A stretch of 64,000 bases of DNA. Origin: Flavobacterium endoglycinae (GTDB lineage: Bacteria; Bacteroidota; Bacteroidia; Flavobacteriales; Flavobacteriaceae). Of the stretch, positions 51,704 through 60,668 are shown one piece after another. Numbering within the stretch: the stretch's first letter is position 1; every line of letters begins with the position of its first letter. The stretch spans positions 4,947,001 to 5,011,000 of the forward strand of contig NZ_CP071448.1 in assembly GCF_017352115.1 (NCBI RefSeq), given 5' to 3'. The position numbers were made by a program, and so were the translations under genes. The notes beneath the pieces were generated by a model. It saw only the letters and a list, made by a program, of their open reading frames with translations, did not search any database and was not told where the DNA came from.

Positions 51704-52370
51704 GCCATTTATAACCTAAACCATAAATTGTTTTAATGTAATCACCGCTTCCGGCTTTGGTTAGTTTCTTTTTTAAATTTTTGATATGTGCGTAAACAAA
51801 ATCATGATTATCAAGCATATCTGCCATGTCTCCAGACAAATGTTCGGCAATTGCGCCTTTTGATAAAACTTTATTCTGATTTCCGATTAAAAATAGTAAA
51901 AGATCGATTTCTTTTTTGGTAAAATCAGCGGGTTTATTTTGTACCGAAACCGTTTTGGCAAATATATCAATACTAATTTCATTAAAGACAACATTATTAC
52001 TGCCTTTGAAGTTTTTTCGTCGTACAAGTGCCTGAATACGCACCAGAAGTTCCGATAAATGAAAAGGTTTGGTCAAATAATCGTCGGCACCGAGAGTAAA
52101 ACCTTCAATTCGGGTATCCAGAGTTTCTTTTGCCGAGATGATAATTACGCCGTCTGTTTTTTGTTTGTTTTTGAGTTCTTTCAAAATATCAAAACCATCT
52201 CCATCGGGAAGCATTAAGTCTAATAATATGCAGTCATAATCGTAAATGCTTATTTTTTCGAGAGCAGTTTTGTAGTTGCCAGCCATTTCACAATGCACAC
52301 CATTTGGCTGAAAGTAGTTCTTAATACTTTGAGTCAATTCACGTTCGTCTTCTATTATCAGGATTTTCAT
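51693..52370 (-). CDS. OmpR-family response regulator
   Basis: 225 residues from MKILIIEDERELTQS; five in-frame residues upstream are ignored. The receiver domain has the acidic pair EDE, Asp51 in CILLDLMLPDGDG and the Lys in DYLTKPFHLSELL. The C-terminal winged helix carries TKKEIDLLLFLIGNQNKVLSKGAI and VYAHIKNLKKKLTKAG, and ends YGLGYKW. It is the first gene of the set and has a direct repeat TTCAAAAT-TCA-TTCAAAAT in its own promoter. The same repeat precedes the barrel and PAP2 genes, so it probably controls all three. Confidence 0.94.
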   Translation of the reverse strand: MKILIIEDERELTQSIKNYFQPNGVHCEMAGNYKTALEKISIYDYDCILLDLMLPDGDGFDILKELKNKQKTDGVIIISAKETLDTRIEGFTLGADDYLTKPFHLSELLVRIQALVRRKNFKGSNNVVFNEISIDIFAKTVSVQNKPADFTKKEIDLLLFLIGNQNKVLSKGAIAEHLSGDMADMLDNHDFVYAHIKNLKKKLTKAGSGDYIKTIYGLGYKWHEE

Positions 52371-52389
52371 AATGCAATTTAGCAAATCA

Positions 52390-52408
52390 ATTTTGAATGA
52401 ATTTTGAA
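52390..52408 (-). promoter_or_regulatory. Candidate OmpR-type site, before the regulator gene
   Basis: On the minus strand TTCAAAAT-TCA-TTCAAAAT, perfect 8-mers at an 11-bp period. A weak -7 box, TAAATTGC, lies between this site and the ATG at 52370. This is the best of the three sites and supports autoregulation. Confidence 0.7.
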
Positions 52409-52451
52409 TTTTTTCAAATTGATGCGGTTTCGAAGTGTTTTTTAAAACAAA

Positions 52452-52481
52452 AAACCTGCAGATAAATCTTTCTGCAGGTTT
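52452..52481 (-). terminator. Terminator of the ygiD-esterase operon
   Basis: AAACCTGCAG (52452-52461) pairs with CTGCAGGTTT (52472-52481); on the minus strand a T run follows. It lies a few bases after the esterase stop. Confidence 0.9.
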
Positions 52482-52486
52482 GTATT

Positions 52487-53215
52487 TTACTGATTAAGCC
52501 ATTTTACGAGATCTTTAAGCATTTCGTGGTTAATAGTATGATCTTCATTATACTGATGAAATTCAGGTTCGAGATTTTTTGATTTCAAATATTCCTGAGC
52601 ATCCAGCGCATATTGAAATTGTAAAACGTGATCTTGGTTTCCATGTGAAATAAAAATGCGTAATGGTTTTAACTGATCTTCAGAAGCAATAATTGGTTTT
52701 ATTTCCGGAAGCAGTCGGCCGCTCATTACGGCAATACCTTTTATTTTATCAGGCTGTGTAAGAGCTGCGCTGTAACTCATAATTCCACCTTGGCTGAAAC
52801 CTGCCAAATACACTTTGTTTTCATCAAATGATTGTTCGGTTTTTAAATCATCAATAAATTCAAGAATGGCAATTCGGGCTGCTTCGGCTTGTTTTTCATT
52901 GATGATAGGTTTTCCAGTTGAAAAATCTACTTGAAACCAAGCAAAACTGATAGGTCCAAATGTCAGCGGACCTCTGGCAGAAACTACCAGATATTGATCT
53001 GGTAATGCATCAGCAAAGGAAAACATATTTTGTTCGTTACTGCCCACTCCGTGAAGCAGAATTACCAAAGGCGGTTTTTCAGATTTTATTTTAGGCTGCC
53101 TTACTTTGTAATACAGTTTTGGTTTTTGAGCTATTGTGTTCATTTTTACATTAAAACTAGAGATGGTTATAATCAGAATAAAGGCGGAAGAAAGGAATAA
53201 AAACTTTTTCTTCAT
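52487..53215 (-). CDS. Exported alpha/beta-hydrolase (carboxylesterase family)
   Basis: A 242-residue protein with a signal peptide (KKFLFLSSAFILIITISS). The hydrolase domain has VILLHGVGSNEQNMFSFADAL (oxyanion region), the nucleophile elbow GFSQGGIM, a probable catalytic Asp in HGNQDHVLQF and His in EDHTINHEM. This matches phospholipase/carboxylesterase (YpfH/EstB-like) enzymes. It overlaps the ygiD stop by one base and is translated with it. Substrate not known. Confidence 0.88.
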   Translation of the reverse strand: MKKKFLFLSSAFILIITISSFNVKMNTIAQKPKLYYKVRQPKIKSEKPPLVILLHGVGSNEQNMFSFADALPDQYLVVSARGPLTFGPISFAWFQVDFSTGKPIINEKQAEAARIAILEFIDDLKTEQSFDENKVYLAGFSQGGIMSYSAALTQPDKIKGIAVMSGRLLPEIKPIIASEDQLKPLRIFISHGNQDHVLQFQYALDAQEYLKSKNLEPEFHQYNEDHTINHEMLKDLVKWLNQ

Positions 53216-54105
53216 TAGGCTTTGTCAATTTTAACCGACATCATATTTAATGATCCTGCCAGAATGCTGTCGTTAAAAATGGTTGTTTTTTCGTCTTTTT
53301 CTTGTAAAGCCAAGGTGTAAATCAAAGGCATGTAATGTTCTGGAGTAGGAACTGCCAGCAGGAATTCTTTCCCTTGTTTTTCAAAATTGATTAAAGATTG
53401 GTGATCGCCTTCTAAAATCATTTTTTTCATTTTTTCATTGGCAACAGTCGCCCAGTCATAAGCATATCCAACTTCGTTCATTTTATCCCACGCCGCCATT
53501 CTAAGGTTGTGAACCGTATTACCGCTTCCAACAATTAAAACTCCTTTATGACGAAGTGCCGCAATTTCTTTGGCTAAAGCATAATGATACGAAGCAGGTT
53601 TGGTGTAATCAATACTCATTTGGATAACAGGAATATCAGCATTTGGATATAAAAACTTCACAACTGTCCAACAACCGTGATCGAGTCCCCAATTGTGATC
53701 TAAACCAACAGGAACTGATGTAATTAGTTTTTGAGTTTCCAAAGCTAGTTCAGGACTTCCCGGAGCGGGATATTCGACATCAAATAAAGCCTGTGGAAAT
53801 CCTCCAAAATCATGAATGGTTTTAGGCTGTTCCATTGCGGTTACAAATGTTCCTTTTGTTTCCCAGTGTGCCGAAATACATAAAATGGCATTTGGTTTTG
53901 GAAGGTCTTTGGCTATATTTTGAAATCCTCTTGTAAAAGTATTATCGTAAAGCGCATTCATTGGATTACCATGTCCTAGAAACAGCACAGGCATTCTAGG
54001 CGTGGCTTCAAAACTTTTTGCTGCTTTTTGCAGGTCAGTAAGTTGTAAAGCGCTTGCTCCTAAAGGCAAAATGGCCATGGCTTTTAAAAAATCTTTGCGT
54101 TCCAT
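53215..54105 (-). CDS. ygiD: 4,5-DOPA dioxygenase extradiol
   Basis: A 296-residue LigB-type ring-opening dioxygenase. Probable metal ligands are His in VLFLGHGNPMNAL, SAHWE and the conserved HN in VGSGNTVHNLRMAAWD; PTPEHYMPLIY holds a further catalytic His. The N-terminus (MERKDFLKAMAILPLGASALQ) looks like an export signal, which is unusual for this normally cytoplasmic enzyme, although an Arg-Lys pair precedes the hydrophobic stretch rather than a true twin-Arg. It is co-transcribed with the exported esterase. An AraC-type regulator lies upstream. Confidence 0.87.
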   Translation of the reverse strand: MERKDFLKAMAILPLGASALQLTDLQKAAKSFEATPRMPVLFLGHGNPMNALYDNTFTRGFQNIAKDLPKPNAILCISAHWETKGTFVTAMEQPKTIHDFGGFPQALFDVEYPAPGSPELALETQKLITSVPVGLDHNWGLDHGCWTVVKFLYPNADIPVIQMSIDYTKPASYHYALAKEIAALRHKGVLIVGSGNTVHNLRMAAWDKMNEVGYAYDWATVANEKMKKMILEGDHQSLINFEKQGKEFLLAVPTPEHYMPLIYTLALQEKDEKTTIFNDSILAGSLNMMSVKIDKA

Positions 54106-54189
54106 AAAATTTAGGTGGATGATTAGGATGCAAATTTCGGTATAATGTCAAGAAATGAGGTAACACAAATCGGAAGAATGATTGTGTTT

Positions 54190-55020
54190 TTAGGAAATGA
54201 GTTTCGACATATCATCTCTAAATTCGGTTGGCGTCATTCCTGATTTCTTTTTAAAAGCGTGGGTGAAATATGTTTTTTCTTTGAATCCGAGTTCGAAACC
54301 AATTTCAGAAATCGTTTTGTCAGTTGTAATTAAAAGGTTTTTGGCTTCCGTCAATTTTCGGGTTTCTATAATTTCAGAAACACTCTGCTGTAAGATATTC
54401 TGGCAGATGTTGTTTAGGTTTCGAACTGTCATGAATAATTTTTCGGCATAAAAATGAACGTCTTTGGGCTGTTTGTAATATTCTTCAAGAAGACGAAGGA
54501 AATTTCTAAAAGTTGATCCTTGTATTTTTTTAGATTCTTCGTTGTTGAGATTTAGCTTTCGTCTTTCCGATTCAATTATGGTAAATAAGGCGCTAAGTAA
54601 TTGTCGGATTACGGCAAGATCGGGTCTTTCCTGCTGATATTCATCATAAATGATTTCGCAGATTGTAGCAAGTCTTCCAAAACAATTGTGTTCAGGCATT
54701 TCGACATTAGCATTTTCATGAAAAGAAGCATAGAGCTGAAATGCCGATTCTGCTACAAATTCACTTTTAAAACGCAAAACCCACATATCACATTTTCCGT
54801 CTTTTGGCAGTGGTTTTGCCCGATGCACTTTTCCGCGTGTTACAAAACTTATAAATGGAGCATCAATAAGGTGAGACTGAAAATCAATAAAATGTTCCAG
54901 CCGTCCTTCTTTTCCAATAATTAATTCTTCAAAATCATGATAATGGGGTTCGTTTACAGAACGCTGAATTTTATCGGATTCTGCAATATTAATTTTGAAA
55001 ATCTTAAAGATTTCTTCCAT
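54190..55020 (-). CDS. AraC-family transcriptional regulator
   Basis: A 276-residue regulator. The N-terminal cupin-like part begins with NEPHYHDFEELIIGKEGRLEHFID, containing the His/Glu residues of the ligand pocket. The C-terminal two helix-turn-helix units span RNLNNICQNILQQSVSEIIETRKLTEAKNLLITTDKTISEIGFELGFKEKTYFTHAFKKKSGMTPTEFR region. It is the first gene upstream of ygiD and the esterase on the same strand and is the likely controller of these, though the 84-base gap could hold a separate promoter. Confidence 0.92.
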   Translation of the reverse strand: MEEIFKIFKINIAESDKIQRSVNEPHYHDFEELIIGKEGRLEHFIDFQSHLIDAPFISFVTRGKVHRAKPLPKDGKCDMWVLRFKSEFVAESAFQLYASFHENANVEMPEHNCFGRLATICEIIYDEYQQERPDLAVIRQLLSALFTIIESERRKLNLNNEESKKIQGSTFRNFLRLLEEYYKQPKDVHFYAEKLFMTVRNLNNICQNILQQSVSEIIETRKLTEAKNLLITTDKTISEIGFELGFKEKTYFTHAFKKKSGMTPTEFRDDMSKLIS

Positions 55021-55196
55021 TTTTAATTGTGTGTTAAAAAATTAAAAGTACAAATTTGTAATGGATTTGCTTGAAATACATATTGCATTTCTTCATTTAA
55101 ACTTCATATTCAATTTATAATTTTAGGTAATGATTTTATAATTGTCAATTGAAAATTAGTTTTTTATGGTAATTGAATCTAGAATAAAAATAATAC

Positions 55197-55242
55197 TGAC
55201 ACCCAATTTGTATTATTTGACATTTCCAAATTATTAGTGTCA
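55197..55242. repeat. Bipartite inverted repeat
   Basis: TGACAC (55197-55202) with GTGTCA (55237-55242) and inside them AATTTG (55205-55210) with CAAATT (55227-55232), a 16-base loop. It lies between the divergent AraC and RND-like membrane genes, so it may be a shared control element. Confidence 0.5.
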
Positions 55243-55315
55243 AAAGCCATGTACGGCACAATGATTGCGGTACAATTGTTTTTTTTAACAATTTAATCAA
55301 ACAATAGAATATGTA

Positions 55316-56626
55316 ATGAAAATCGACTCTCATAATAAGGCCGTGATACTCAGTATACTGCCTGTATTTTTTTTAATTTCGGGTTTTTTGTCGCTCGAAA
55401 GACTGCCAATAACATTTTACAAAATCGAGACTTACGAAATTTTGACTATGTTCATTGGCTTATTTGCAGTTAGTTATTTATTTCTCAAAGACTTAGTTTC
55501 GGTCCTGATTAGTATTGGCTGTTCGCTAAATGTAATGTTTGGAGTACTTTTTTTTATCGATTTATTTGAAGTAGAGTATTCATCATTATTAACAGCGGCC
55601 ATCATTTTAAGCTTAGGATTTTCGCTGCTGGTAAATACGATACTACTGTATTCTGTACATCAAAATAAAAAATCTTCAGAAACGGATGCAAAATTGGCAG
55701 TTAGACAAGCAGTGTCAGTAAATTTTTGGACAGTTGTACTTTCCTTTATCACTTTACTGCTGTTGCTTGTTTGGGGGTTCCAGATTCAGTTTGTCCCGTT
55801 TAAAGATTTTGTGTGGGTGTCAGCTGCAGGATTATCAATAGCAGTCATTAATGCTTTTATGCTTCTGCCTGTTTTAGGCAGTTTGTCATTAGGTCATATT
55901 AATGAAGAACGCCAGCAAGACGATTTGAAACTTTCTTTTTCAGAAAGAATACTTCAAAAAGCAAATGACAAGATCGAGAAAGGTATTACTGCATTGGTTA
56001 AAGCAGTAAGTGTTGTGCTGACTCATAAAATCATCAGTACTTTGACCGCCATATTGGTTACAGCCTGTCTGGTTTTAGAATTAACCATAGAAAATGCCGA
56101 AGATTACTATTTCATGATTTTGGGATTAGTGTATTTTCTCTTTATTGTAATGCGTTACAAGAGTTATATTTTGGCATCGGCGCCATTTTTATCGCTTATT
56201 TTTAGTTATTTCCTGCTTTCTTATGTTTGTAAGATATTAGTTTGGAATTCAGAGAGTTTAATGCAGATTTCTTTCTTTGGAGGTATAACTATCGCAGCAA
56301 TTGCAGCTTTTCTTCAAACCGATACGGCATTCGGTTATTATAAAAATGCCTCAAAAACTCAAGATGCAGTAGTAAATGCTACGGCAAAAACATTCTTTAT
56401 GGTTTTGGCTTCAGGTCTGGTAATGGTAATTTTCCTAATACTGGCAGTCCATTTTAACGATTTACATAAAGAATCTTTTCAGGATTTAATGGTTATGGGA
56501 ACCTTTATTATAGGTTCTAGTGTTTTGACCTTATTTCCAGGTACAGCGCTTTTAAAAACAGCATTCAGTTGTTATGAATCGTTTAGAAAGCCCAATAAAA
56601 AAAGAATAAAAAGCGTTTATATGTAA
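55316..56626 (+). CDS. RND/MMPL-like membrane protein lacking periplasmic loops
   Basis: A 436-residue integral membrane protein with about twelve hydrophobic helices arranged as two similar halves (about 10-200 and 225-420). Helix patterns such as ETYEILTMFIGLFAVSYLFL and LTAAIILSLGFSLLVNTILL, and the end-of-half motifs LLPVLGSLSL and LFPGTALLKTA, recall the membrane core of MMPL/RND exporters, but the large periplasmic loops are missing. The family match is weak. It is 50 bases upstream of fabH on the same strand. Possible role in lipid handling; unknown. Confidence 0.55.
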   Translation: MKIDSHNKAVILSILPVFFLISGFLSLERLPITFYKIETYEILTMFIGLFAVSYLFLKDLVSVLISIGCSLNVMFGVLFFIDLFEVEYSSLLTAAIILSLGFSLLVNTILLYSVHQNKKSSETDAKLAVRQAVSVNFWTVVLSFITLLLLLVWGFQIQFVPFKDFVWVSAAGLSIAVINAFMLLPVLGSLSLGHINEERQQDDLKLSFSERILQKANDKIEKGITALVKAVSVVLTHKIISTLTAILVTACLVLELTIENAEDYYFMILGLVYFLFIVMRYKSYILASAPFLSLIFSYFLLSYVCKILVWNSESLMQISFFGGITIAAIAAFLQTDTAFGYYKNASKTQDAVVNATAKTFFMVLASGLVMVIFLILAVHFNDLHKESFQDLMVMGTFIIGSSVLTLFPGTALLKTAFSCYESFRKPNKKRIKSVYM

Positions 56627-56676
56627 TAATCAGCAACTGATTATACAAACGCAAGCAGAAACAAAAAACAAAAACA

Positions 56677-57723
56677 ATGAATGCAGTAATAACAGCAGTT
56701 GGAGGTTATGTACCGCCTGCTATCCTCAATAATAAAAAAATTTCAGAAACAGTTGATACTTCTGAAGAATGGATCGAAAAAAGAACAGGAATTTTAGAAC
56801 GCCGTATTGCCGACGATAATGTAGCAACTTCTGATCTTGCTTGTGCCGCTATCGATAACTTGATAAAAAATTATAAAGTAGACCGCGAGGAAATCGAAGT
56901 ACTTATTTTAGCAACTGCCACTCCAGACCATATTTTAGCTCCAACAGCAAGTAAGGTTTGCGAAATGAGTGGTTTAACAAATGCCTTTGGACTAGATCTT
57001 AATGCGGCTTGCAGCGGATTTTTATATGCTCTTGAAATGGGCGCGAATATGATTGAAAGCGGACGTTATGAAAAAATAATGGTCGTAGGTGCCGATAAAA
57101 TGAGCTCAATTGTAGATTATGAAGACAGAAATACTTGTATTCTTTTTGGCGATGGAGCAGGAGCGGTTTTATTGGAAAAAACAGAATCTGGTTACGGATT
57201 AATGAAAAGTATTCTTCGTACTGATGGAAGCGGAACAGCATCATTGTTAGTTCCTGCTGGAGGTTCTAAAGAGCCGGCTGCTATGCAGAGTCTTTTACAC
57301 AGAGATCATTATTTGAAACAAGATGGTTCTTTTGTATTTAAAAGAGCGGTTGCTTCTATGAGCCAGGTTTCTCAAGATGTTTTGGCTAAAAACAAATTAG
57401 ATTCTGATGATATTGACTGGGTTGTGCCGCATCAGGCAAATTTAAGAATCATAAATGCAGTGGGCGAAAGCTTAAATATTCCTTCGGAAAAAGTAAAAGT
57501 AAATATCCAGCGTTATGGAAATACAACATCGGCAACGATTCCATTGTGTTTATGGGATTTTAAAGATGATTTTAATGAAGGACAAAAATTACTGATTACT
57601 ACTTTCGGAGCAGGATTCTCTTGGGGAGCTGCGTGTTTGAAATGGGGTGTGATGCGTGAGAAAAGAGACGTTGAAACTTTTGCAAAAACTGCTGAGATAG
57701 AAAGTGTTTTAATAGAACAGTAA
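56677..57723 (+). CDS. fabH: 3-oxoacyl-ACP synthase III (KAS III)
   Basis: A 348-residue cytoplasmic condensing enzyme that starts fatty-acid chains from an acyl-CoA and malonyl-ACP. The triad is complete: Cys112 in LNAACSGFLY, His252 in VPHQANLRI and Asn282 in RYGNTTSAT. EWIEKRTGI near residue 32 and the C-terminal TTFGAGFSWGAAC are family signatures. The last about 20 residues form a Glu-rich extension. It is not beside plsX and rpmF, the usual home of the housekeeping copy, so it may be a second paralogue. It lies 50 bases after an RND-like membrane gene and ends at a strong terminator. Confidence 0.93.
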   Translation: MNAVITAVGGYVPPAILNNKKISETVDTSEEWIEKRTGILERRIADDNVATSDLACAAIDNLIKNYKVDREEIEVLILATATPDHILAPTASKVCEMSGLTNAFGLDLNAACSGFLYALEMGANMIESGRYEKIMVVGADKMSSIVDYEDRNTCILFGDGAGAVLLEKTESGYGLMKSILRTDGSGTASLLVPAGGSKEPAAMQSLLHRDHYLKQDGSFVFKRAVASMSQVSQDVLAKNKLDSDDIDWVVPHQANLRIINAVGESLNIPSEKVKVNIQRYGNTTSATIPLCLWDFKDDFNEGQKLLITTFGAGFSWGAACLKWGVMREKRDVETFAKTAEIESVLIEQ

Positions 57724-57743
57724 TTTTTCATTTTAAAACAAAC

Positions 57744-57788
57744 AAAGAGAAAAGCCTTTAGTTCATTCTAAAAGGCTTTTCTCTTTTT
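57744..57788. terminator. Bidirectional terminator
   Basis: AAAGAGAAAAGCCTTT pairs with AAAGGCTTTTCTCTTT around a loop, 20 bases after fabH and 25 bases after the convergent antiporter stop. Confidence 0.92.
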
Positions 57789-57810
57789 ATTGGTGATAGA
57801 ATTAAAACGA

Positions 57811-60135
57811 TTATTTTTTATCGTCTGAAATTATTAAAGTAGAAGGAATATTAGACAGCCAAGGGCTTTTTGTATCCATTAGATGTTTCCAGCTGTCAAT
57901 GCTGATTACCATAAGATTCTGGTTTTCCAAGAAATCTTTATCTATTGTTTGTTCTTTTTTAAAGGAAAGCTGATTGGGTGCTGCCTGCTCCATTAATCTA
58001 ATTCTTTCTTTGGTGTCTAAATCGGCTTCGATATTTCCTTGGGCGTCTAGAATAATAATTCTGGGATCGATATTATGAATGAATTTCTGAACGTAATTTT
58101 CAATTAATTCCCAGTCTTTTGTTTCAAAAAGCGGAATGAAAATCGTTGAGATATCCGTTAAATCTTTATCAATTAAAATTCCAACTGGAATCTGCGATTT
58201 GGCGATAATCTGCCTTGTACCGTCATCAAATGGAGCAGATTCAAGGATGTTTTCTTTTCCGGTAACGGTATTCAAAATCTTTTCAGGATTAATCATCCGA
58301 GTTGTAAAACCAAGAACACGTCCCAGCAAACTTCCTTCATAAATGGACTGCCCAAGACCAATAAGCAGTAAATCATTTTTACTTTTATTCGCGACATTTA
58401 CGATTTCGTTATCAATATCGGCAGAAGCTTTAAACATCGTTGTAATATTTCGGTTTAAAGCAGTTGATTCATCAATGACTTCTTTGAATTTTTCAATCTC
58501 GTAAGTATCTGTGTTGTAATGATGTATTTGTTCGATTGGAAGCAAATGCATGGCTGTAATTTCAGAACTTTCGGCTCTTTTATTCGTAAGGCCGTCGGCA
58601 ACTTTAAGTAAGGCTCTTCCAGATTCTGGTCGGTCAAATGACAATAAGATTCTGTATTTGTTTTTTAAGATGATATCTTCTTCCGTATCGTCTTTACTGG
58701 ATTTAAAAAACCAGTTAATCAAATCCAAGGTAGGTCCAGTCATAAATGTTGTTGCAAGTGCCATAATGACCATCATAGAGAATAATTCTGGAGTTAAAAC
58801 GCCTAAATCGTAACCAATATTTAAAGCTACTAATTCAGTTAAACCTCTGGTATTCATCAATGCTCCGATTGATAAACTGTCTTTCCAGCTCTGACCCACA
58901 AATTTGGCGGCCAGCGTACTGCTCAGAAACTTACCAGCTACAGCTACCAAGAAAATCAATCCAGCGATTTTCCATAAATAAGGTTCGTTTAATAAACCTA
59001 TTTGGGTTCTTAAACCTGTAAATACAAAGAATAAAGGCAGTAAAAGCACCAATGCAACGTCTTCCACTTTTTCAATGAATAAATTCCTGAATCGGATATT
59101 TTCAGGCATAATTGCTCCGGCAATAAATGCTCCAAATAAAGCGTGAATACCAATAATCTCAGTTAAATAAGAAGATACAACCAAGGTCAGGAAAAAAATT
59201 GCAACGATTGGTTTGCTTAATTTGTCAGTTGCTGCATATAAATCACCAATTCTTTTTAGGAACGGACGAACAACTTTTATCATTAAAAATACATATCCTA
59301 AAGCTAAAAGAACGGTGTAAATAGCGCTTCCAAATGAACCTGCTTTTACAATGGCAATTACAACTGCCAGAATACACCAAGCAGTAATATCGTCTGCTGC
59401 AGCGCAGGTAATTACAATAGTTCCTAATCTTGTTTTATGAATACCGCGTTCCTGCACAATTCTTGCTAAAACTGGAAAAGCTGTAATACTCATGGCAATT
59501 CCGGCAAATAATCCGAATGAAGTAAACTGAACATCGGCAGGAGCAAATTCATCGTAAATAAAATAGGCGAGACCCATTCCTAAAACGAAAGGTATAATGA
59601 TACTGGCGTGGCTTATGACAACAGCGTCGTGGGCTTTGTTTCTTAAGATTTTCATATCGATCTCCATACCTACGATGTACATAAAAAGAATCAGACCAAT
59701 CTGGCTTAGGAATTGAAGGTTACCAAGTGATTCTGTGGGAAAAAGTACGGCTGAAAATTCAGGGAAATACATTCCAATTAAGGAAGGCCCCATTACAATT
59801 CCCGCAATCATTTCCCCAATAACGGCAGGTTGTTTCATTTTAATGCAGATCCATCCAAAAATACGCGCCACAAAAATTATGGTAACAATCTGAGCTAGTA
59901 AAAGCGCCAGCGGGTGGTGTAAGTTTTTAATAAGAGAATCAAGAAATTCATTCCATTGGCTTTTATCTGAGGTGGGTATTTTAAGGTTTCTTCCCGTTTC
60001 TAATTTTACGCCCATTAGAATAATCCAATACATTAAAACAGAGAATCCCCCAATAATGCCGACATAAAAAATAGTGTTTCTAAACTTTTTCATTCCTTGA
60101 TTAATTTGATATTCTCGACTACGGTTTTTAGTCAT
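57811..60135 (-). CDS. Kef/CPA2-type cation:proton antiporter with USP-like tail
   Basis: A 774-residue membrane protein. About twelve helices in the first 480 residues include IGEMIAGIVMGPSLIGMYFPEF, FILFMYIVGMEIDM and the ion-binding region AFPVLARIVQERGIHKT with AAADDITAWCILA, as in CPA2 antiporters. The cytoplasmic tail (about 490-774) contains two universal-stress-protein-like units (RILLSFDRPESGRALLKVADGL and QIPVGILIDKDLTDISTIFIPLF). Such proteins exchange K+ or Na+ for H+. Single gene with no obvious partner; the tail may bind nucleotide. Confidence 0.9.
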   Translation of the reverse strand: MTKNRSREYQINQGMKKFRNTIFYVGIIGGFSVLMYWIILMGVKLETGRNLKIPTSDKSQWNEFLDSLIKNLHHPLALLLAQIVTIIFVARIFGWICIKMKQPAVIGEMIAGIVMGPSLIGMYFPEFSAVLFPTESLGNLQFLSQIGLILFMYIVGMEIDMKILRNKAHDAVVISHASIIIPFVLGMGLAYFIYDEFAPADVQFTSFGLFAGIAMSITAFPVLARIVQERGIHKTRLGTIVITCAAADDITAWCILAVVIAIVKAGSFGSAIYTVLLALGYVFLMIKVVRPFLKRIGDLYAATDKLSKPIVAIFFLTLVVSSYLTEIIGIHALFGAFIAGAIMPENIRFRNLFIEKVEDVALVLLLPLFFVFTGLRTQIGLLNEPYLWKIAGLIFLVAVAGKFLSSTLAAKFVGQSWKDSLSIGALMNTRGLTELVALNIGYDLGVLTPELFSMMVIMALATTFMTGPTLDLINWFFKSSKDDTEEDIILKNKYRILLSFDRPESGRALLKVADGLTNKRAESSEITAMHLLPIEQIHHYNTDTYEIEKFKEVIDESTALNRNITTMFKASADIDNEIVNVANKSKNDLLLIGLGQSIYEGSLLGRVLGFTTRMINPEKILNTVTGKENILESAPFDDGTRQIIAKSQIPVGILIDKDLTDISTIFIPLFETKDWELIENYVQKFIHNIDPRIIILDAQGNIEADLDTKERIRLMEQAAPNQLSFKKEQTIDKDFLENQNLMVISIDSWKHLMDTKSPWLSNIPSTLIISDDKK

Positions 60136-60406
60136 TAAAAGTACTCAAAAACTGTTTGGCTTATCGAGATGGGTTTATAAATTCTGCGCAATTTTATAAC
60201 AAAATAGACGGACGGCAAATGCACATAATCCAATTTTGTAATAAGCTAGAAAAAAATTGTAATGAAATAAGGACGTGCAGGAAGATGCTGCTAAAACCAA
60301 TTCGTATTTTGACTGAGAAAGATTGTTAAAAACTTTATTCTATACAGTAAAAAATCCCGCTTTTGGGCGGGATTTAAACATGACAATTCTAAGGCAATAT
60401 TTGAAC
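60136..60406. other. Gap between antiporter and small lipoprotein
   Basis: Contains the upstream region of the antiporter and, at its right end, a GC-rich terminator hairpin for the small lipoprotein gene. Nothing else is supported. Confidence 0.6.
60352..60375 (-). terminator. Terminator of the small lipoprotein gene
   Basis: AAATCCCGC (60352-60360), loop TTTTGG, GCGGGATTT (60367-60375); on the minus strand a T run follows. It lies about 30 bases after the small gene's stop. Confidence 0.85.
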
Positions 60407-60565
60407 TTAATCCAAATCTGAAACTTTTAGCGAATCAACTTTATAAATATTGGCTTGTGGTGGATCTTTTCTGTAATCTTCGTCATCACAGTGCGGTGCG
60501 CAGCTGTAATTAAGAAGCGAGATTAATAGCACGAGTACGGAAATTCTTAAAGTTTGATTTTTCAT
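60407..60565 (-). CDS. Small lipoprotein, 52 residues
   Basis: A short complete frame of 52 residues. It has a type II signal sequence, MKNQTLRISVLVLLISLLNY then SC, with Cys22 as the lipidated residue. The mature 31 residues start CAPHCDDEDYRKDPPQ, with a second Cys and His near the lipid anchor. I do not recognise the family. A terminator directly downstream and clear lipobox support a real gene. An isolated transcript is likely, since neighbours on both sides are separated by gaps. Confidence 0.7.
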   Translation of the reverse strand: MKNQTLRISVLVLLISLLNYSCAPHCDDEDYRKDPPQANIYKVDSLKVSDLD

Positions 60566-60668
60566 GGGGATAATTTTATATTTTGTGAGATAATTATTTC
60601 AATTCGAAAATATAAATCTCATATACACCGTTTTTACATAATTATTGTCCAATGTTATAGAATTTACA

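Noticed and set aside
55145..55333. 62-residue minus-strand frame in the AraC intergenic region
   Set aside because: It overlaps the start of the next gene, has low-complexity residues and no family or promoter signal.
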